A stretch of DNA of 8,091 bases from an uncultured cyanobacterium (GCA_937121005.1 CAKZKB010000217.1:1-8091), one strand, 5' to 3'; counted from the stretch's first letter, positions 1-6,597 are shown. Translations and numbers: made by a program. The notes: generated by a model not told the origin, from the letters alone.

Positions 1-1060
1 TGTTTCCATCTTGGTGGTATTTATTGCCGAGGATGGTGTCGCCGTGCGATTCTTTTTCTGCCATAACCTTTACAATTGTTAGTAACTCGCTCTTTTCGCG
101 GCGTTCGTCGTCTAGGCGTTGTTGGTAAAATTCGACTTGCTCGCCTTTGAATTGTAGCTGTTCTCGATAGCGATCGTCAAGTGCTTTTAGTTTTGCTTCG
201 TATTCTTGCTTGACATATCGCTCGATTTCGGCTTTATTGGCTTCAGTCGGAACTTCCAAGCGGACAACAAACGCGCCGCCTTTTCGCTCGATCGCCTGAA
301 TACCTATCTCGTCGCTGTTAATTTCTTGTCGAAGCTGCTGAAAGGTTTCTAAAAATGTCCCCCACTCGATACCGTCGCTGAAGATCAGATCGACGGTTTC
401 TAGCATAACTTGAAATAATTTAGCAAACTCACCGGGTGCGAAGGTTTTGTTGGGATCGTGAGGACGGCGATCGTAAAATTCTAGTTTTGTTCCTTGATGA
501 ATCCATTTTGACTTCAAATAAATGTAATCGCAAATGACATCATTAAAATTTGTCTGGTCATTGATATTCCAGTCTTCAATGCAAGCTCCTGTAAGCGTAG
601 CTTTTTCAAAGTTAGTTTGTAACGCATGAACTGCCATAAGAGCCGTTTTACTCAGATTGGCTTCACTGAAGTTGGCTCTACTGAGATCGGCTTCGCGTAG
701 ATCGGATTCGCTTAAGTTGGCTCCAATTAGTTGAGTTTTAAATAAATCGGCTCCACAGAGATTTGCTCGACTGAAATTGGCTTTTCCGCAATTAGCACGA
801 CTGAGGTTTGCTTCAAAGAGATCGGTTTGAAATAATTTTGCTCCGCATAAACTAGCTTTAATCAGCTTGACTTGAATGAGATTTACTTCACTGAGATTTG
901 CTCTATTCAAATTGACTCCGCAAAGGTCCGCTAGGCTGAGATTTTCTCTACAAGGAATGATTCCACTAAGATCGGGACGAATAAATAAGTTCTCTTTCCG
1001 CCATCGATTCCAGCCTCCGACTCCTTGCTCCAAAATTGCTAAATGTTCTGGATTTGCCAT
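1..1060 (-). CDS. Pentapeptide-repeat protein with C-terminal coiled coil (3' end outside the window)
   Basis: Reading the minus strand from the ATG ending at 1060 gives 353 codons without a stop, and the frame is still open at the window edge. Residues 1-35 form a lead-in (EHLAILEQGV, then WNRWRKEN and RPDLSG) of the kind common in cyanobacterial pentapeptide proteins. About residues 36-160 are roughly 24 tandem A(N/D)LxX repeats such as ANLSR, ADLSR, ANFSE and ANLCG, which in this family fold into a right-handed quadrilateral beta-helix. Residues 165-270 are a non-repeat region (KLEFYDRRPHD, FAPGEFAKLF, DGIEWGTFL). Residues 272-335 are charged and probably coiled coil. After that comes a Gly/Asp/Asn-rich start of a tail (GDTILGNKYHQ). 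No signal peptide or membrane segment is visible, so it is probably cytoplasmic. The role is unknown: a scaffold or protein-interaction function is inference. GGAG lies 8 nt before the chosen ATG; another in-frame ATG two codons upstream is too close to it. Confidence 0.88.
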   Translation of the reverse strand, partial: MANPEHLAILEQGVGGWNRWRKENLFIRPDLSGIIPCRENLSLADLCGVNLNRANLSEVNLIQVKLIKASLCGAKLFQTDLFEANLSRANCGKANFSRANLCGADLFKTQLIGANLSESDLREADLSRANFSEANLSKTALMAVHALQTNFEKATLTGACIEDWNINDQTNFNDVICDYIYLKSKWIHQGTKLEFYDRRPHDPNKTFAPGEFAKLFQVMLETVDLIFSDGIEWGTFLETFQQLRQEINSDEIGIQAIERKGGAFVVRLEVPTEANKAEIERYVKQEYEAKLKALDDRYREQLQFKGEQVEFYQQRLDDERREKSELLTIVKVMAEKESHGDTILGNKYHQDGN

Positions 1061-1068
1061 TGTCATAA

Positions 1069-1072
1069 CTCC
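1069..1072 (-). promoter_or_regulatory. Shine-Dalgarno site of the pentapeptide-repeat gene
   Basis: The minus strand reads GGAG followed by TTATGACA and then ATG, an 8-nt spacing. This favours the ATG ending at 1060 over the in-frame ATG ending at 1066, which would leave only 2 nt. Confidence 0.5.
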
Positions 1073-1125
1073 ATTTGTAACCAGTTTGGTTGTAAGGATT
1101 CAGGTATGCTAGGCTAAACGGGTGT

Positions 1126-1191
1126 AGAAACCCGGTTTCTCGCTTATAGCCAGACAAACTCCGAGTTTCTCCCTTCAGAAACCGGGTTTCT
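1126..1191. repeat. Inverted repeat element AGAAACCCGGTTTCT ... AGAAACCGGGTTTCT
   Basis: Two 15-bp arms at 1126-1140 and 1177-1191 are exact reverse complements of each other, and each arm is itself nearly palindromic. Between them, CCGAGTTTCT at 1161-1170 is a third, degenerate half copy. The element sits in the 200-bp gap between the Uma2 gene and the pentapeptide-repeat gene, about 65 bp upstream of the latter's start. It resembles the short palindromic interspersed repeats common in cyanobacterial genomes (family knowledge). Genome-wide copy number cannot be judged here. No clear promoter for the pentapeptide gene was found around it. Confidence 0.7.
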
Positions 1192-1234
1192 CTGTACCAC
1201 CTGAATGCTTACGTTTGGTTTAGTGTTTAGTAAT

Positions 1235-1251
1235 GGGAGCATCTTGCTCCC
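1235..1251. repeat. Short perfect hairpin (GGGAGCA/TGCTCCC) just after the Uma2 stop
   Basis: A 7-bp perfect stem with a 3-nt loop begins 10 bp past the stop codon of the Uma2 gene. Its place suggests transcript 3'-end formation or protection. On the minus strand it is followed by ATTACTAAACACTAAACC, which has no T-run, so a classical intrinsic terminator is doubtful. It could equally be a copy of an interspersed palindromic repeat. Confidence 0.55.
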
Positions 1252-1260
1252 GATAACAAC

Positions 1261-1920
1261 CTAAATTTCCTCTGGATCGATTCCTAGCGATCGCAAGCGA
1301 TCGGCCAATCGTTTGGCTCGTTCCTCCGCTTCTTTCAGGGTTCGCAAATACTCTCCCGTTACCGGATTAAAAAACCGCAGCCGTCCGTCTGGAGAGAGTC
1401 GCATCTCTAACCCTAGCACTTGCGATGGGAAAGATAGCGTCCCGTCCTCAAACCGAGTGGGGATCAGGGGTTCGTAGCGATCGCCGACCAACCGCCGCCC
1501 CTTCAAAGCCGGTTTCAAATAATCCCCCGTCGGATCGTATTGGAAATACTCTGTCACCCCCATTTGAGCGTAGGTATCGGGCTTATCTTTCTCATCCTTA
1601 TGCCGGGTGCTGGCAGAGGTAATCTCTAAAACCCAGTCAGGCGTTTTACCGCCTTCCTCCCAAACTCGGTAACTGGTTCGCTCCCGTTTCTCAACCCCAA
1701 AAATAACAAACACATCTGGAGAAACCACCGCATCGGGTACGCCTCGCTCGTAAGAGAGCCACAGATTTCCAGAAACATAAACATCGGCTCGATCTTCAAA
1801 GAAAAGCTCTAGCGCATCCGTTCCATACGCTAAATACTTGCGAGCGGGATCGCTTTCTGCCATGGGAGCGCCGTCCGGTTCGGGATAAACAATGGGTGTT
1901 TTGAGGGAACTGTAGGTCAT
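1261..1920 (-). CDS. Uma2-family (DUF820) putative restriction endonuclease-like protein
   Basis: This 219-residue protein fits the Uma2/DUF820 family, which has a PD-(D/E)XK nuclease-like fold and is greatly expanded in cyanobacteria. The core shows VVSPDVFVIFG with candidate metal ligand D69, then PDWVLEITSASTRHKDEKDK with E99 and a following Lys (K111 or K113), then the usual YAQMGVTEYFQYDP block near 117-130. The N-terminus (YPEPDGAPMAESD) is typical of one Uma2 subgroup. About residues 192-212 (LKEAEERAKRLADRLRSLGI) form a charged helix, the short coiled-coil tail often seen in these proteins. Activity and biological role are not established for most members, so 'nuclease' is fold-based inference. 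The ATG ending at 1920 is used because the motif-bearing N-terminus starts there; no good ribosome site precedes it. The gene lies 90 bp downstream of the histidine kinase on the same strand and may have its own promoter. Confidence 0.88.
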   Translation of the reverse strand: MTYSSLKTPIVYPEPDGAPMAESDPARKYLAYGTDALELFFEDRADVYVSGNLWLSYERGVPDAVVSPDVFVIFGVEKRERTSYRVWEEGGKTPDWVLEITSASTRHKDEKDKPDTYAQMGVTEYFQYDPTGDYLKPALKGRRLVGDRYEPLIPTRFEDGTLSFPSQVLGLEMRLSPDGRLRFFNPVTGEYLRTLKEAEERAKRLADRLRSLGIDPEEI

Positions 1921-1956
1921 CTCAATTTCGGATTTTAGATTGAGCGATCGCGTCTT

Positions 1957-1986
1957 ATTTTATCACAACAATCGAAAAAAAAGCAA
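1957..1986 (-). promoter_or_regulatory. Weak candidate promoter for the Uma2 gene
   Basis: The minus strand carries TTGCTT (plus 1981-1986), an 18-nt spacer, and TAAAAT (plus 1957-1962), with a HIP1 site at 1944-1951 where transcription would start. The -35 match is only 3 of 6. The 8-base T-run in the spacer (plus 1975-1982) might instead belong to the 3' end of the histidine-kinase transcript, although no GC-rich stem precedes it. Confidence 0.22.
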
Positions 1987-2010
1987 CAGTACGAACGGGA
2001 AAAACATCGT

Positions 2011-4008
2011 TTACACGATCGGAATGGTAAAATGGAACGCACTACCGCGATCTTTTCCTTCCGACTCCGCCCAAATTTTGCCCCCCAAACGTTCGACAAC
2101 TTGCCGACAGATTGCCAACCCCAAACCCGTCCCGCCTGTGGTGCGGCGCAAGGCTCCTTCTTCTTGGTAAAACAAGTCGAAAATCACCTCCAAACGGCTC
2201 GGTTCGATGCCCCGTCCTGTATCCGCGATCGTCACTTCTAGATACTTTTTGCTTTTCTTGCGAGCGCTGACGGTGACTTTTCCATTCGCTGGGGTAAACT
2301 TAGAAGCATTGTCAATAATTTTGCTCAACACCTGCACCAACCATTCGCCATCTGCCCGCACTAGCGGCAAATTCGGAGATACTTTAGTGGTGATGTTCGG
2401 TAACTCATCTTTGTTGCGACGGACGCGAACGCTACTCATGGCCAACTCCACGCATTCAACTAAAGAAAGGGGTTCGATATTCCACTCGACGCGGCCGCTT
2501 TCAAACCGCGACAAGGTGAGGAAATCTTGCACCAATTCTCGCAGGCGATCGGCATCGGATAATGCCGTATCGAGCATCACTTGCCGCAGTTGCGGATCCA
2601 TATCCGGTTCGTTGGCTAGACTTTCTAAGCAGATTTGAATCGTCGAAAGTGGAGTCCGCAATTCGTGTCCGGTAATGGCGATCAAATTGCTGCGCGTCCG
2701 CTCTAATGCTGCCAATTGTTGGTTGAGATCTTCGAGGTTGGCGTGGGTTTGAGCTTGGATCAGTGCCACCCCAACGCGAGTGGCGATCGCCTCGACCATG
2801 GCCAGTTCGTCCTCTTCCCAGACAGCAGGTTCGGCCCCGCACTGGTGCAGTTCCACCATGCCCACCAACTCAGTGCGATACAGTACCGGAACCATGAGCC
2901 AGCCGCCGATAAACCAGCGATCGAGCCGTTCCGAGAGAGAAGAGGCTTGTAACGCTTTCAACAGGTCGCGATCGCCCTTGGTTTCCCCTTTCCCGCGCGT
3001 CTGCTGCAAGTACACCCGCTCTTTGGTACGGACGACGGCCTGGAACAGGGGATTATCCTGTAGGGGCCAGGTCTGGCCGGCCAGCGACCCGACGGGTTTG
3101 CCTAAATATTCGTGCTGAATGTCGGCCGTTTCGTCAGTGGCTTGGCAGCGATAAATCAGACAGCGACAGGCTTCTAGGGCCTGACCCAATTCGCGTGCGG
3201 CAATTTCGAGCACTTCATCGGGATCCAGGGAACCGCGCACGGCGGCGGAGATAGAGTTCACCAGCCGTTCCTTGCGTTCCTGGGCCGAAATGGAGCGATA
3301 GGCTTTGAGGAGTTTGTACTGTCCCGCTTGCAGGTACGTGACCAAACGCTCGACGAAGGGTTCGGGATCGGAGGGGGCAATTTCGGGTTTTTGGCGGGAA
3401 CGCGATCGCGTTTTGGTGGCGATCCCGTAGGTAATTTTGGCTTCGGCGACCCGATCGCCCAGTTGGGGCCGGTAGTCCGCAGCGCGATCGAGCAACAGTT
3501 CGGCCGCTTTCAGACAGGTGGCGCGATCGAACGTCCAGATCCCCTCAAATCGCCGGGAGGAGTCGATATCGAACGGTGGCGGTTCTAACTCCTCTGTCTC
3601 CGTTGTCGCCTCTTGGCACTCGCGACAGATCAAGCAGGAGGTGTAGTACGGGTCGATCGTCACCAAATGCCACTCTTGCCCTAGGGGATCGTCAAGATCG
3701 AAGGAAATAAACTCGTAAGCAGCATCGGCTTCGCGACTAGAGTTGCCCTCCTGACCCGCAAAAACGTATACTTGCGGCGTAATTCGGGCCAGGCGCTGGT
3801 AGCGGCTGGCCTCTTGACGGTAAAATCGCTCTCGCTGAAAACTGGCGATCGTCAACGGTGGCATCTGGGACGCGACCGGCGGCCCTGCGAGGATGCGGTC
3901 TTCCATGGCATGAGACAGGGCCGTTAGCGAAGACTTAAAATAAATTTGCGATCGCAGGTGGGGGATGGCTTGCAGCAGATCTTCCAGAATGGAAGTAGAA
4001 ACGCTCAT
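2011..4008 (-). CDS. Soluble sensor histidine kinase, DICT-GAF-HisKA-HATPase_c
   Basis: This 665-residue protein has no membrane segment. Residues about 1-200 match the DICT sensory domain (QIYFKSSLTALSHAMEDRI, then QVYVFAG and WHLVTIDPYYTSCLIC). Residues about 255-420 are a GAF domain with the VPVLYRTELVGMVELHQ strands. A short linker helix leads to the dimerisation domain, where H448 in AITGHELRTPLS is the predicted phosphoacceptor. The ATP-binding domain shows N567 (IIDNASKFTPANG), the G1 box DTGRG at 596-600, F-box residues near FDLFYQEEGA, and the G2 box GGTGLGLAI at 625-633. All catalytic boxes are intact, so an active kinase is expected. DICT domains occur in cyanobacterial two-component and cyclase proteins with ligand unknown; the GAF domain has no obvious chromophore cysteine that I can assign. 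No response regulator is adjacent, so it is an orphan kinase. The start ATG has no clear ribosome site. The cysteine trio C125, C128 and C131 in the DICT region is notable. Confidence 0.93.
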   Translation of the reverse strand: MSVSTSILEDLLQAIPHLRSQIYFKSSLTALSHAMEDRILAGPPVASQMPPLTIASFQRERFYRQEASRYQRLARITPQVYVFAGQEGNSSREADAAYEFISFDLDDPLGQEWHLVTIDPYYTSCLICRECQEATTETEELEPPPFDIDSSRRFEGIWTFDRATCLKAAELLLDRAADYRPQLGDRVAEAKITYGIATKTRSRSRQKPEIAPSDPEPFVERLVTYLQAGQYKLLKAYRSISAQERKERLVNSISAAVRGSLDPDEVLEIAARELGQALEACRCLIYRCQATDETADIQHEYLGKPVGSLAGQTWPLQDNPLFQAVVRTKERVYLQQTRGKGETKGDRDLLKALQASSLSERLDRWFIGGWLMVPVLYRTELVGMVELHQCGAEPAVWEEDELAMVEAIATRVGVALIQAQTHANLEDLNQQLAALERTRSNLIAITGHELRTPLSTIQICLESLANEPDMDPQLRQVMLDTALSDADRLRELVQDFLTLSRFESGRVEWNIEPLSLVECVELAMSSVRVRRNKDELPNITTKVSPNLPLVRADGEWLVQVLSKIIDNASKFTPANGKVTVSARKKSKKYLEVTIADTGRGIEPSRLEVIFDLFYQEEGALRRTTGGTGLGLAICRQVVERLGGKIWAESEGKDRGSAFHFTIPIV

Positions 4009-4103
4009 TCAAGATAGCCCGTCTAACTCAGTTGACGATCGCGTACCGGGCCGTAGCACAGTACGCCAATTCCATTGTGACTGAAAACTGGCCCGTCATA
4101 TCA

Positions 4104-4131
4104 ATTTTAGATTTTAGATTTTAGATTTTGG
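4104..4131. repeat. Heptanucleotide tandem repeat (ATTTTAG), 4 units
   Basis: Three exact ATTTTAG units are followed by one ATTTTGG unit in perfect 7-bp register. This is the short tandemly repeated repetitive (STRR) type known in cyanobacteria. It is non-coding and lies about 95 bp upstream of the kinase start. Confidence 0.85.
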
Positions 4132-4216
4132 ATTAACCAGTGCGAGCAGGCCAAGTGTCGCTCATCCAGGGACTTGGGTTGGTGCTTTGCGGTTGCAGTT
4201 TTTAACTGTCTTAAAA

Positions 4217-4275
4217 TAACTTAAAATAAAACGAATACGAAGCGGACGCGCCTCAATGGGGGAGGGTCGTCCGCT
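4217..4275 (-). terminator. Intrinsic terminator of the DUF2949 gene
   Basis: AGCGGACG (4241-4248) and CGTCCGCT (4268-4275) form a perfect 8-bp stem, with a further inner pairing of CCTC (4251-4254) with GAGG (4262-4265). On the minus strand the stem is followed by TCGTTTTATTTTAAGTTA, which is T-rich. It lies about 60 bp past the DUF2949 stop codon and separates that gene from the histidine kinase. Confidence 0.75.
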
Positions 4276-4333
4276 ATCTTTAGTGAGTTCGATTGTTAGA
4301 ATCGTGGTGTCGAGCATGGTGACATTCTACTCT

Positions 4334-4522
4334 CTATAGGGTTTCCAACCAGTCGTAGATTCTATCCAATTGTTCGATTGTCACTAAGCCGTATTGCCAC
4401 AAAATCATCGGTAACGGGCCGGGATCTTGCTCTAAATGTTTGAGCGCCACGTCGATCGAATCTTTTGATAGGGCTAAGTCGCGCTCTAAAAAGTGAAGCA
4501 GTTGCGGATAGGTTGCTGACAT
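4334..4522 (-). CDS. DUF2949 family small protein
   Basis: This 62-residue protein matches the cyanobacterial DUF2949 family in length and pattern: an N-terminal helix (LLHFLERDLALSKDSIDVALKH) followed by EQDPGPLPMILWQYGLVTI and a C-terminal EQLDRIYDWLETL. It is a small, acidic, mostly helical and apparently soluble protein. No function is known for the family, and none is shown here. GAGGAGGA sits 9 nt before the ATG, the strongest ribosome site in the left half of the window, so the protein is probably well expressed. An AT-rich stretch with TATATA at 4551-4556 may be its -10 box. It has its own terminator downstream and a long non-coding region upstream, so it is probably monocistronic. 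Confidence 0.88.
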   Translation of the reverse strand: MSATYPQLLHFLERDLALSKDSIDVALKHLEQDPGPLPMILWQYGLVTIEQLDRIYDWLETL

Positions 4523-4531
4523 GGTGGGTTG

Positions 4532-4539
4532 TCCTCCTC
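4532..4539 (-). promoter_or_regulatory. Strong Shine-Dalgarno site of the DUF2949 gene
   Basis: GAGGAGGA on the minus strand, followed by CAACCCACC (9 nt) and the ATG. This fixes the start codon of this small gene. Confidence 0.8.
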
Positions 4540-4898
4540 AATATATTTTGTATATAGTTTGTGGGTTTAAGGCCGCGATCGCATCCTCCTATAGGCACTT
4601 CTTTTATCTGTCTACCGACGATCGCGTCGGTGGCCAGGCTATAAAGGGGCTCCACCGGACGGGGCATCCGGTGTAGGAACGATATCGCGCGTCGCTTGCA
4701 GGCGGATCGCTACATTAACAGATTCCAGTCGCAAATGGGAGAAGTTTTGGCAATATTCTAGTACATTTTTGCGAACTTGTGTGAAGTTTCATTAAAGTAC
4801 GGATCCACCGCGATAGAGCTATTGTACGCGGTCACACAGATTTAGGTGCGATCGTCCGCACATTGGAAGTGAGATCGCGATCGCAACTGGGGCCATTC

Positions 4899-4955
4899 AG
4901 TCGCTTCGCTCCAATTCAAAATTCAGAATTCAAAATTAAGAATTCAAAATAAAGA
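4899..4955 (+). repeat. Heptad repeat copy A (leader AGTCGCTTCGCTCCA + ATTCAAA units)
   Basis: A 15-bp leader (4899-4913) is followed by six 7-bp units in register: ATTCAAA, ATTCAGA, ATTCAAA, ATTAAGA, ATTCAAA and a degenerate ATAAAGA. The leader matches the leader of copy B (at the ndhB 3' end, opposite strand) at 14 of 15 bases, and the units fit the shared pattern RTTCARA. Copies A and B therefore belong to one repeat family and face each other across the ndhB terminator. Confidence 0.85.
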
Positions 4956-4958
4956 TAA

Positions 4959-4988
4959 ATCGTCCAGATCGGGTCAGATCCGGACGAT
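4959..4988 (-). terminator. Intrinsic terminator of ndhB
   Basis: On the minus strand ATCGTCCGGATC and GATCTGGACGAT form a 12-bp stem with one G-U wobble pair and a 6-nt loop (TGACCC). It is followed by ATTTATCTTTATTTTG, a T-rich tail. It begins about 28 bp past the ndhB stop codon and should end the transcript carrying ndhB. Confidence 0.82.
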
Positions 4989-5014
4989 ATGTATCGATCG
5001 GTTCAGCCAGAGAT

Positions 5015-5064
5015 CTTTAATTCTGAACTCTGAACTCTGAACTCTGAACTGGAGCAAAGCGACT
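5015..5064 (-). repeat. Heptad repeat copy B, overlapping the ndhB 3' end
   Basis: On the minus strand the leader AGTCGCTTTGCTCCA is followed by four exact GTTCAGA units and a degenerate ATTAAAG. The element covers the last 15 sense codons of ndhB and its TAA stop codon. Three units span 21 bp, so the repeat is read as a 7-residue period (VQSSEFR then VQN). Confidence 0.88.
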
Positions 5065-6597
5065 AACTGCCACCTCTTTCGCAGGGGAAATAGAGGCTTG
5101 TAAAATCGGCGATCGCTGCACGGATGCCTTGGCCAAATCGATAGGCGGGTTGGCTAAAATTCCCACCAGAGAAGTGGCCACCAATGCTAAAACAATCCCG
5201 ACTTGCAAGGGACGCATTCCCGGTAAATTCCAGGAAACTTCCGGGTAGTTTTTCACCGTCTCCGACATTTCGTGGGGTTCTTTGACCACCATCATCTTGA
5301 CGACGCGGATGTAGTAGTAAATCGAGATGACACTGGTGATTAAACCCAACAGTACCAAACCGTAGAGTTCGGCTTGCCAACCGGCCCAGAACAGGTAGAT
5401 TTTACCGAAGAAACCCACAAACGGCGGGATCCCTCCTAACGACAGCAAGCAGATACTTAATGTCAGGGTCAGCAGGGGATCCTTTTGATACAATCCTGCG
5501 TAATCGCTGATGCGATCGGTTCCCGTTCGCAAGGAAAACAAAATCACGCAAGCAAAGCCGCCTAAGTTCATAAACAAGTAGGCAAACAGATAGAAAATAA
5601 CGCTGGCGTAACCCGATTCGGTTCCGGCGATTAAACCAATGAGAACGAAACCAGCTTGGGCGATCGACGAGTAAGCCAGCAGCCGTTTCATGCTGGTTTG
5701 TGCCAAAGCAACGGCGTTGCCTAAAATCATGCTCAAGACCGCTAAAGCGGCAAAAATGAAATGCCACTGCTCGGTCAGCGAGCCAAATGCTGTCACCAAC
5801 ATTCGCACCGCAAAGGCAAATCCGGCCGCTTTCGATCCCACAGAAAGAAAGGCAACAACGGGAGTCGGCGAACCTTCGTAAACGTCAGGAGTCCACTGAT
5901 GAAACGGAGCCGCCGACAGTTTAAATGCAATCCCGCAGATGACAAAAACTAAGGCCACTACAGGGGCGATCGCGGGGGTTTCAATTTGCGAAAGGGCGAT
6001 ACCAATGCGATCGAGTTGGGTTTCTCCCCCTGCCAGTCCGTACAGCAACGACGCACCGTAGAGGAACACGGCAGAACTCGCCGCCCCGATCAAGAGGTAT
6101 TTTAACGCGGCTTCGTTGGAGCGGACATCGCCTTTAGTATATCCCGTCATCAAGTAAGAGGCGATACTGAGGGTTTCTAAGGCGATAAACACTGTCACCA
6201 GTTCGCTGGCTCCGCAGAGAAACATACCGCCGATCGTCGCTGCAAGCAAAATGCTTAAAAACTCCGACAGCGACGTGCCGCTTTGCCTCACGTAGCTAAT
6301 GGAAACCAGCACCGTGATAATGGTAGACAGTACCACGATACCGCGAAAGACAATACTGAGAGCATCGCCGTTAAAGGCTCCTAAAAAGGCGATGGTGTCG
6401 CTGGTTCCATTCCACTGGACGAATAAGGCCGCGATCGCCCCTAAAAGCCCGACAATGGCAACGTAAGGCAACCAACTAGCAGATTTTCGCCCAGCAATTA
6501 AATCGCCGACGAGCACCACCAATAACGTCAGAGTAACGATCCCTTCAGGAATAATTGTCCCAGCATTTAACTGGGACGCAAGAGTCACAACATCCAT
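5017..6597 (-). CDS. ndhB: NAD(P)H-quinone oxidoreductase (NDH-1) subunit 2, NdhB
   Basis: NdhB is a proton-pumping antiporter-like subunit of the thylakoid NDH-1 complex, homologous to NuoN of complex I. The 526-residue protein is hydrophobic throughout with about 14 membrane segments. Family residues are present: E141 (FIALETLSIASYLM), K226 (IAFKLSAAPFHQWTPDVYEG), K256 (SVGSKAAGF) and K399 (PPFVGFFGKIYLFWAG), the charged residues expected along the proton path. The N-terminus (AAQL-like ASQLNAGTIIPEGIVTL) fits cyanobacterial NdhB and supports the ATG, though no clear ribosome site precedes it. The gene lies 197 bp downstream of ndhJ on the same strand, with repeats between them, so co-transcription with ndhK-ndhJ is possible but not shown. 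The last 15 residues, SRFAPVQ followed by SSEFRVQN, come from an intruding heptad repeat and are probably not native family sequence (inference). Confidence 0.97.
   Translation of the reverse strand: MDVVTLASQLNAGTIIPEGIVTLTLLVVLVGDLIAGRKSASWLPYVAIVGLLGAIAALFVQWNGTSDTIAFLGAFNGDALSIVFRGIVVLSTIITVLVSISYVRQSGTSLSEFLSILLAATIGGMFLCGASELVTVFIALETLSIASYLMTGYTKGDVRSNEAALKYLLIGAASSAVFLYGASLLYGLAGGETQLDRIGIALSQIETPAIAPVVALVFVICGIAFKLSAAPFHQWTPDVYEGSPTPVVAFLSVGSKAAGFAFAVRMLVTAFGSLTEQWHFIFAALAVLSMILGNAVALAQTSMKRLLAYSSIAQAGFVLIGLIAGTESGYASVIFYLFAYLFMNLGGFACVILFSLRTGTDRISDYAGLYQKDPLLTLTLSICLLSLGGIPPFVGFFGKIYLFWAGWQAELYGLVLLGLITSVISIYYYIRVVKMMVVKEPHEMSETVKNYPEVSWNLPGMRPLQVGIVLALVATSLVGILANPPIDLAKASVQRSPILQASISPAKEVAVSRFAPVQSSEFRVQN

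Larger units (their letters stand above)
4009..4333. other. Spacer between the DUF2949 gene and the histidine kinase
   Basis: This 325-bp stretch has no supported gene. It holds the 3' flank and terminator of the DUF2949 gene, an ATTTTAG heptad repeat, a weak 6-bp stem (CCAAGT at 4151-4156 with ACTTGG at 4172-4177), and about 100 bp upstream of the kinase start in which I could not identify a convincing promoter. Confidence 0.6.
4523..5016. other. Non-coding stretch between ndhB and the DUF2949 gene
   Basis: This 494-bp region has no supported gene. From the ndhB side it holds the ndhB terminator, an inverted copy of the heptad repeat that ends ndhB, and HIP1 sites at 4877-4884 and 4575-4582. 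It also holds two modest stem-loops: ACCGCG/CGCGGT at 4807-4832, and CACCGGA/TCCGGTG at 4653-4673 with a 7-nt loop. The DUF2949 leader comes last. I see no recognisable structured RNA or tRNA in the 4600-4890 part, but an unlisted small RNA cannot be ruled out by eye. Confidence 0.6.

Noticed and set aside
966..1157. A 63-codon minus-strand open frame upstream of and overlapping the pentapeptide gene
   Set aside because: It lies in a different frame over the well-supported N-terminus of the pentapeptide protein and across the palindromic repeat.
1261..1920. Uma2 gene plus pentapeptide gene as a defence or toxin-antitoxin pair
   Set aside because: Uma2 genes are scattered and abundant in cyanobacteria, the two genes are separated by 200 bp of repeats, and nothing in either sequence shows a functional link.
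1975..1982. Eight-T run on the minus strand after the histidine kinase as an intrinsic terminator
   Set aside because: No GC-rich stem directly precedes it, so it was mentioned only as context for a weak promoter.
4162..4317. A 51-codon minus-strand open frame downstream of DUF2949 (starts MLDTTILTIELTKD)
   Set aside because: It runs straight through the terminator hairpin and its T-rich tail, has no ribosome site, and its sequence resembles no family I recognise.
4653..4673. CACCGGA/TCCGGTG stem-loop as a terminator or riboswitch part
   Set aside because: The stem is only 7 bp, no T-run follows on either strand, and no known riboswitch core is recognisable around it.
4785..4951. An open plus-strand frame ending in SRFAPIQNSEFKIKNSK, like the NdhB tail
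   Set aside because: It has no ATG start or ribosome site. The similarity to the NdhB end comes from shared repeat DNA, so it is support for the repeat family rather than a gene or a duplicated ndhB fragment.
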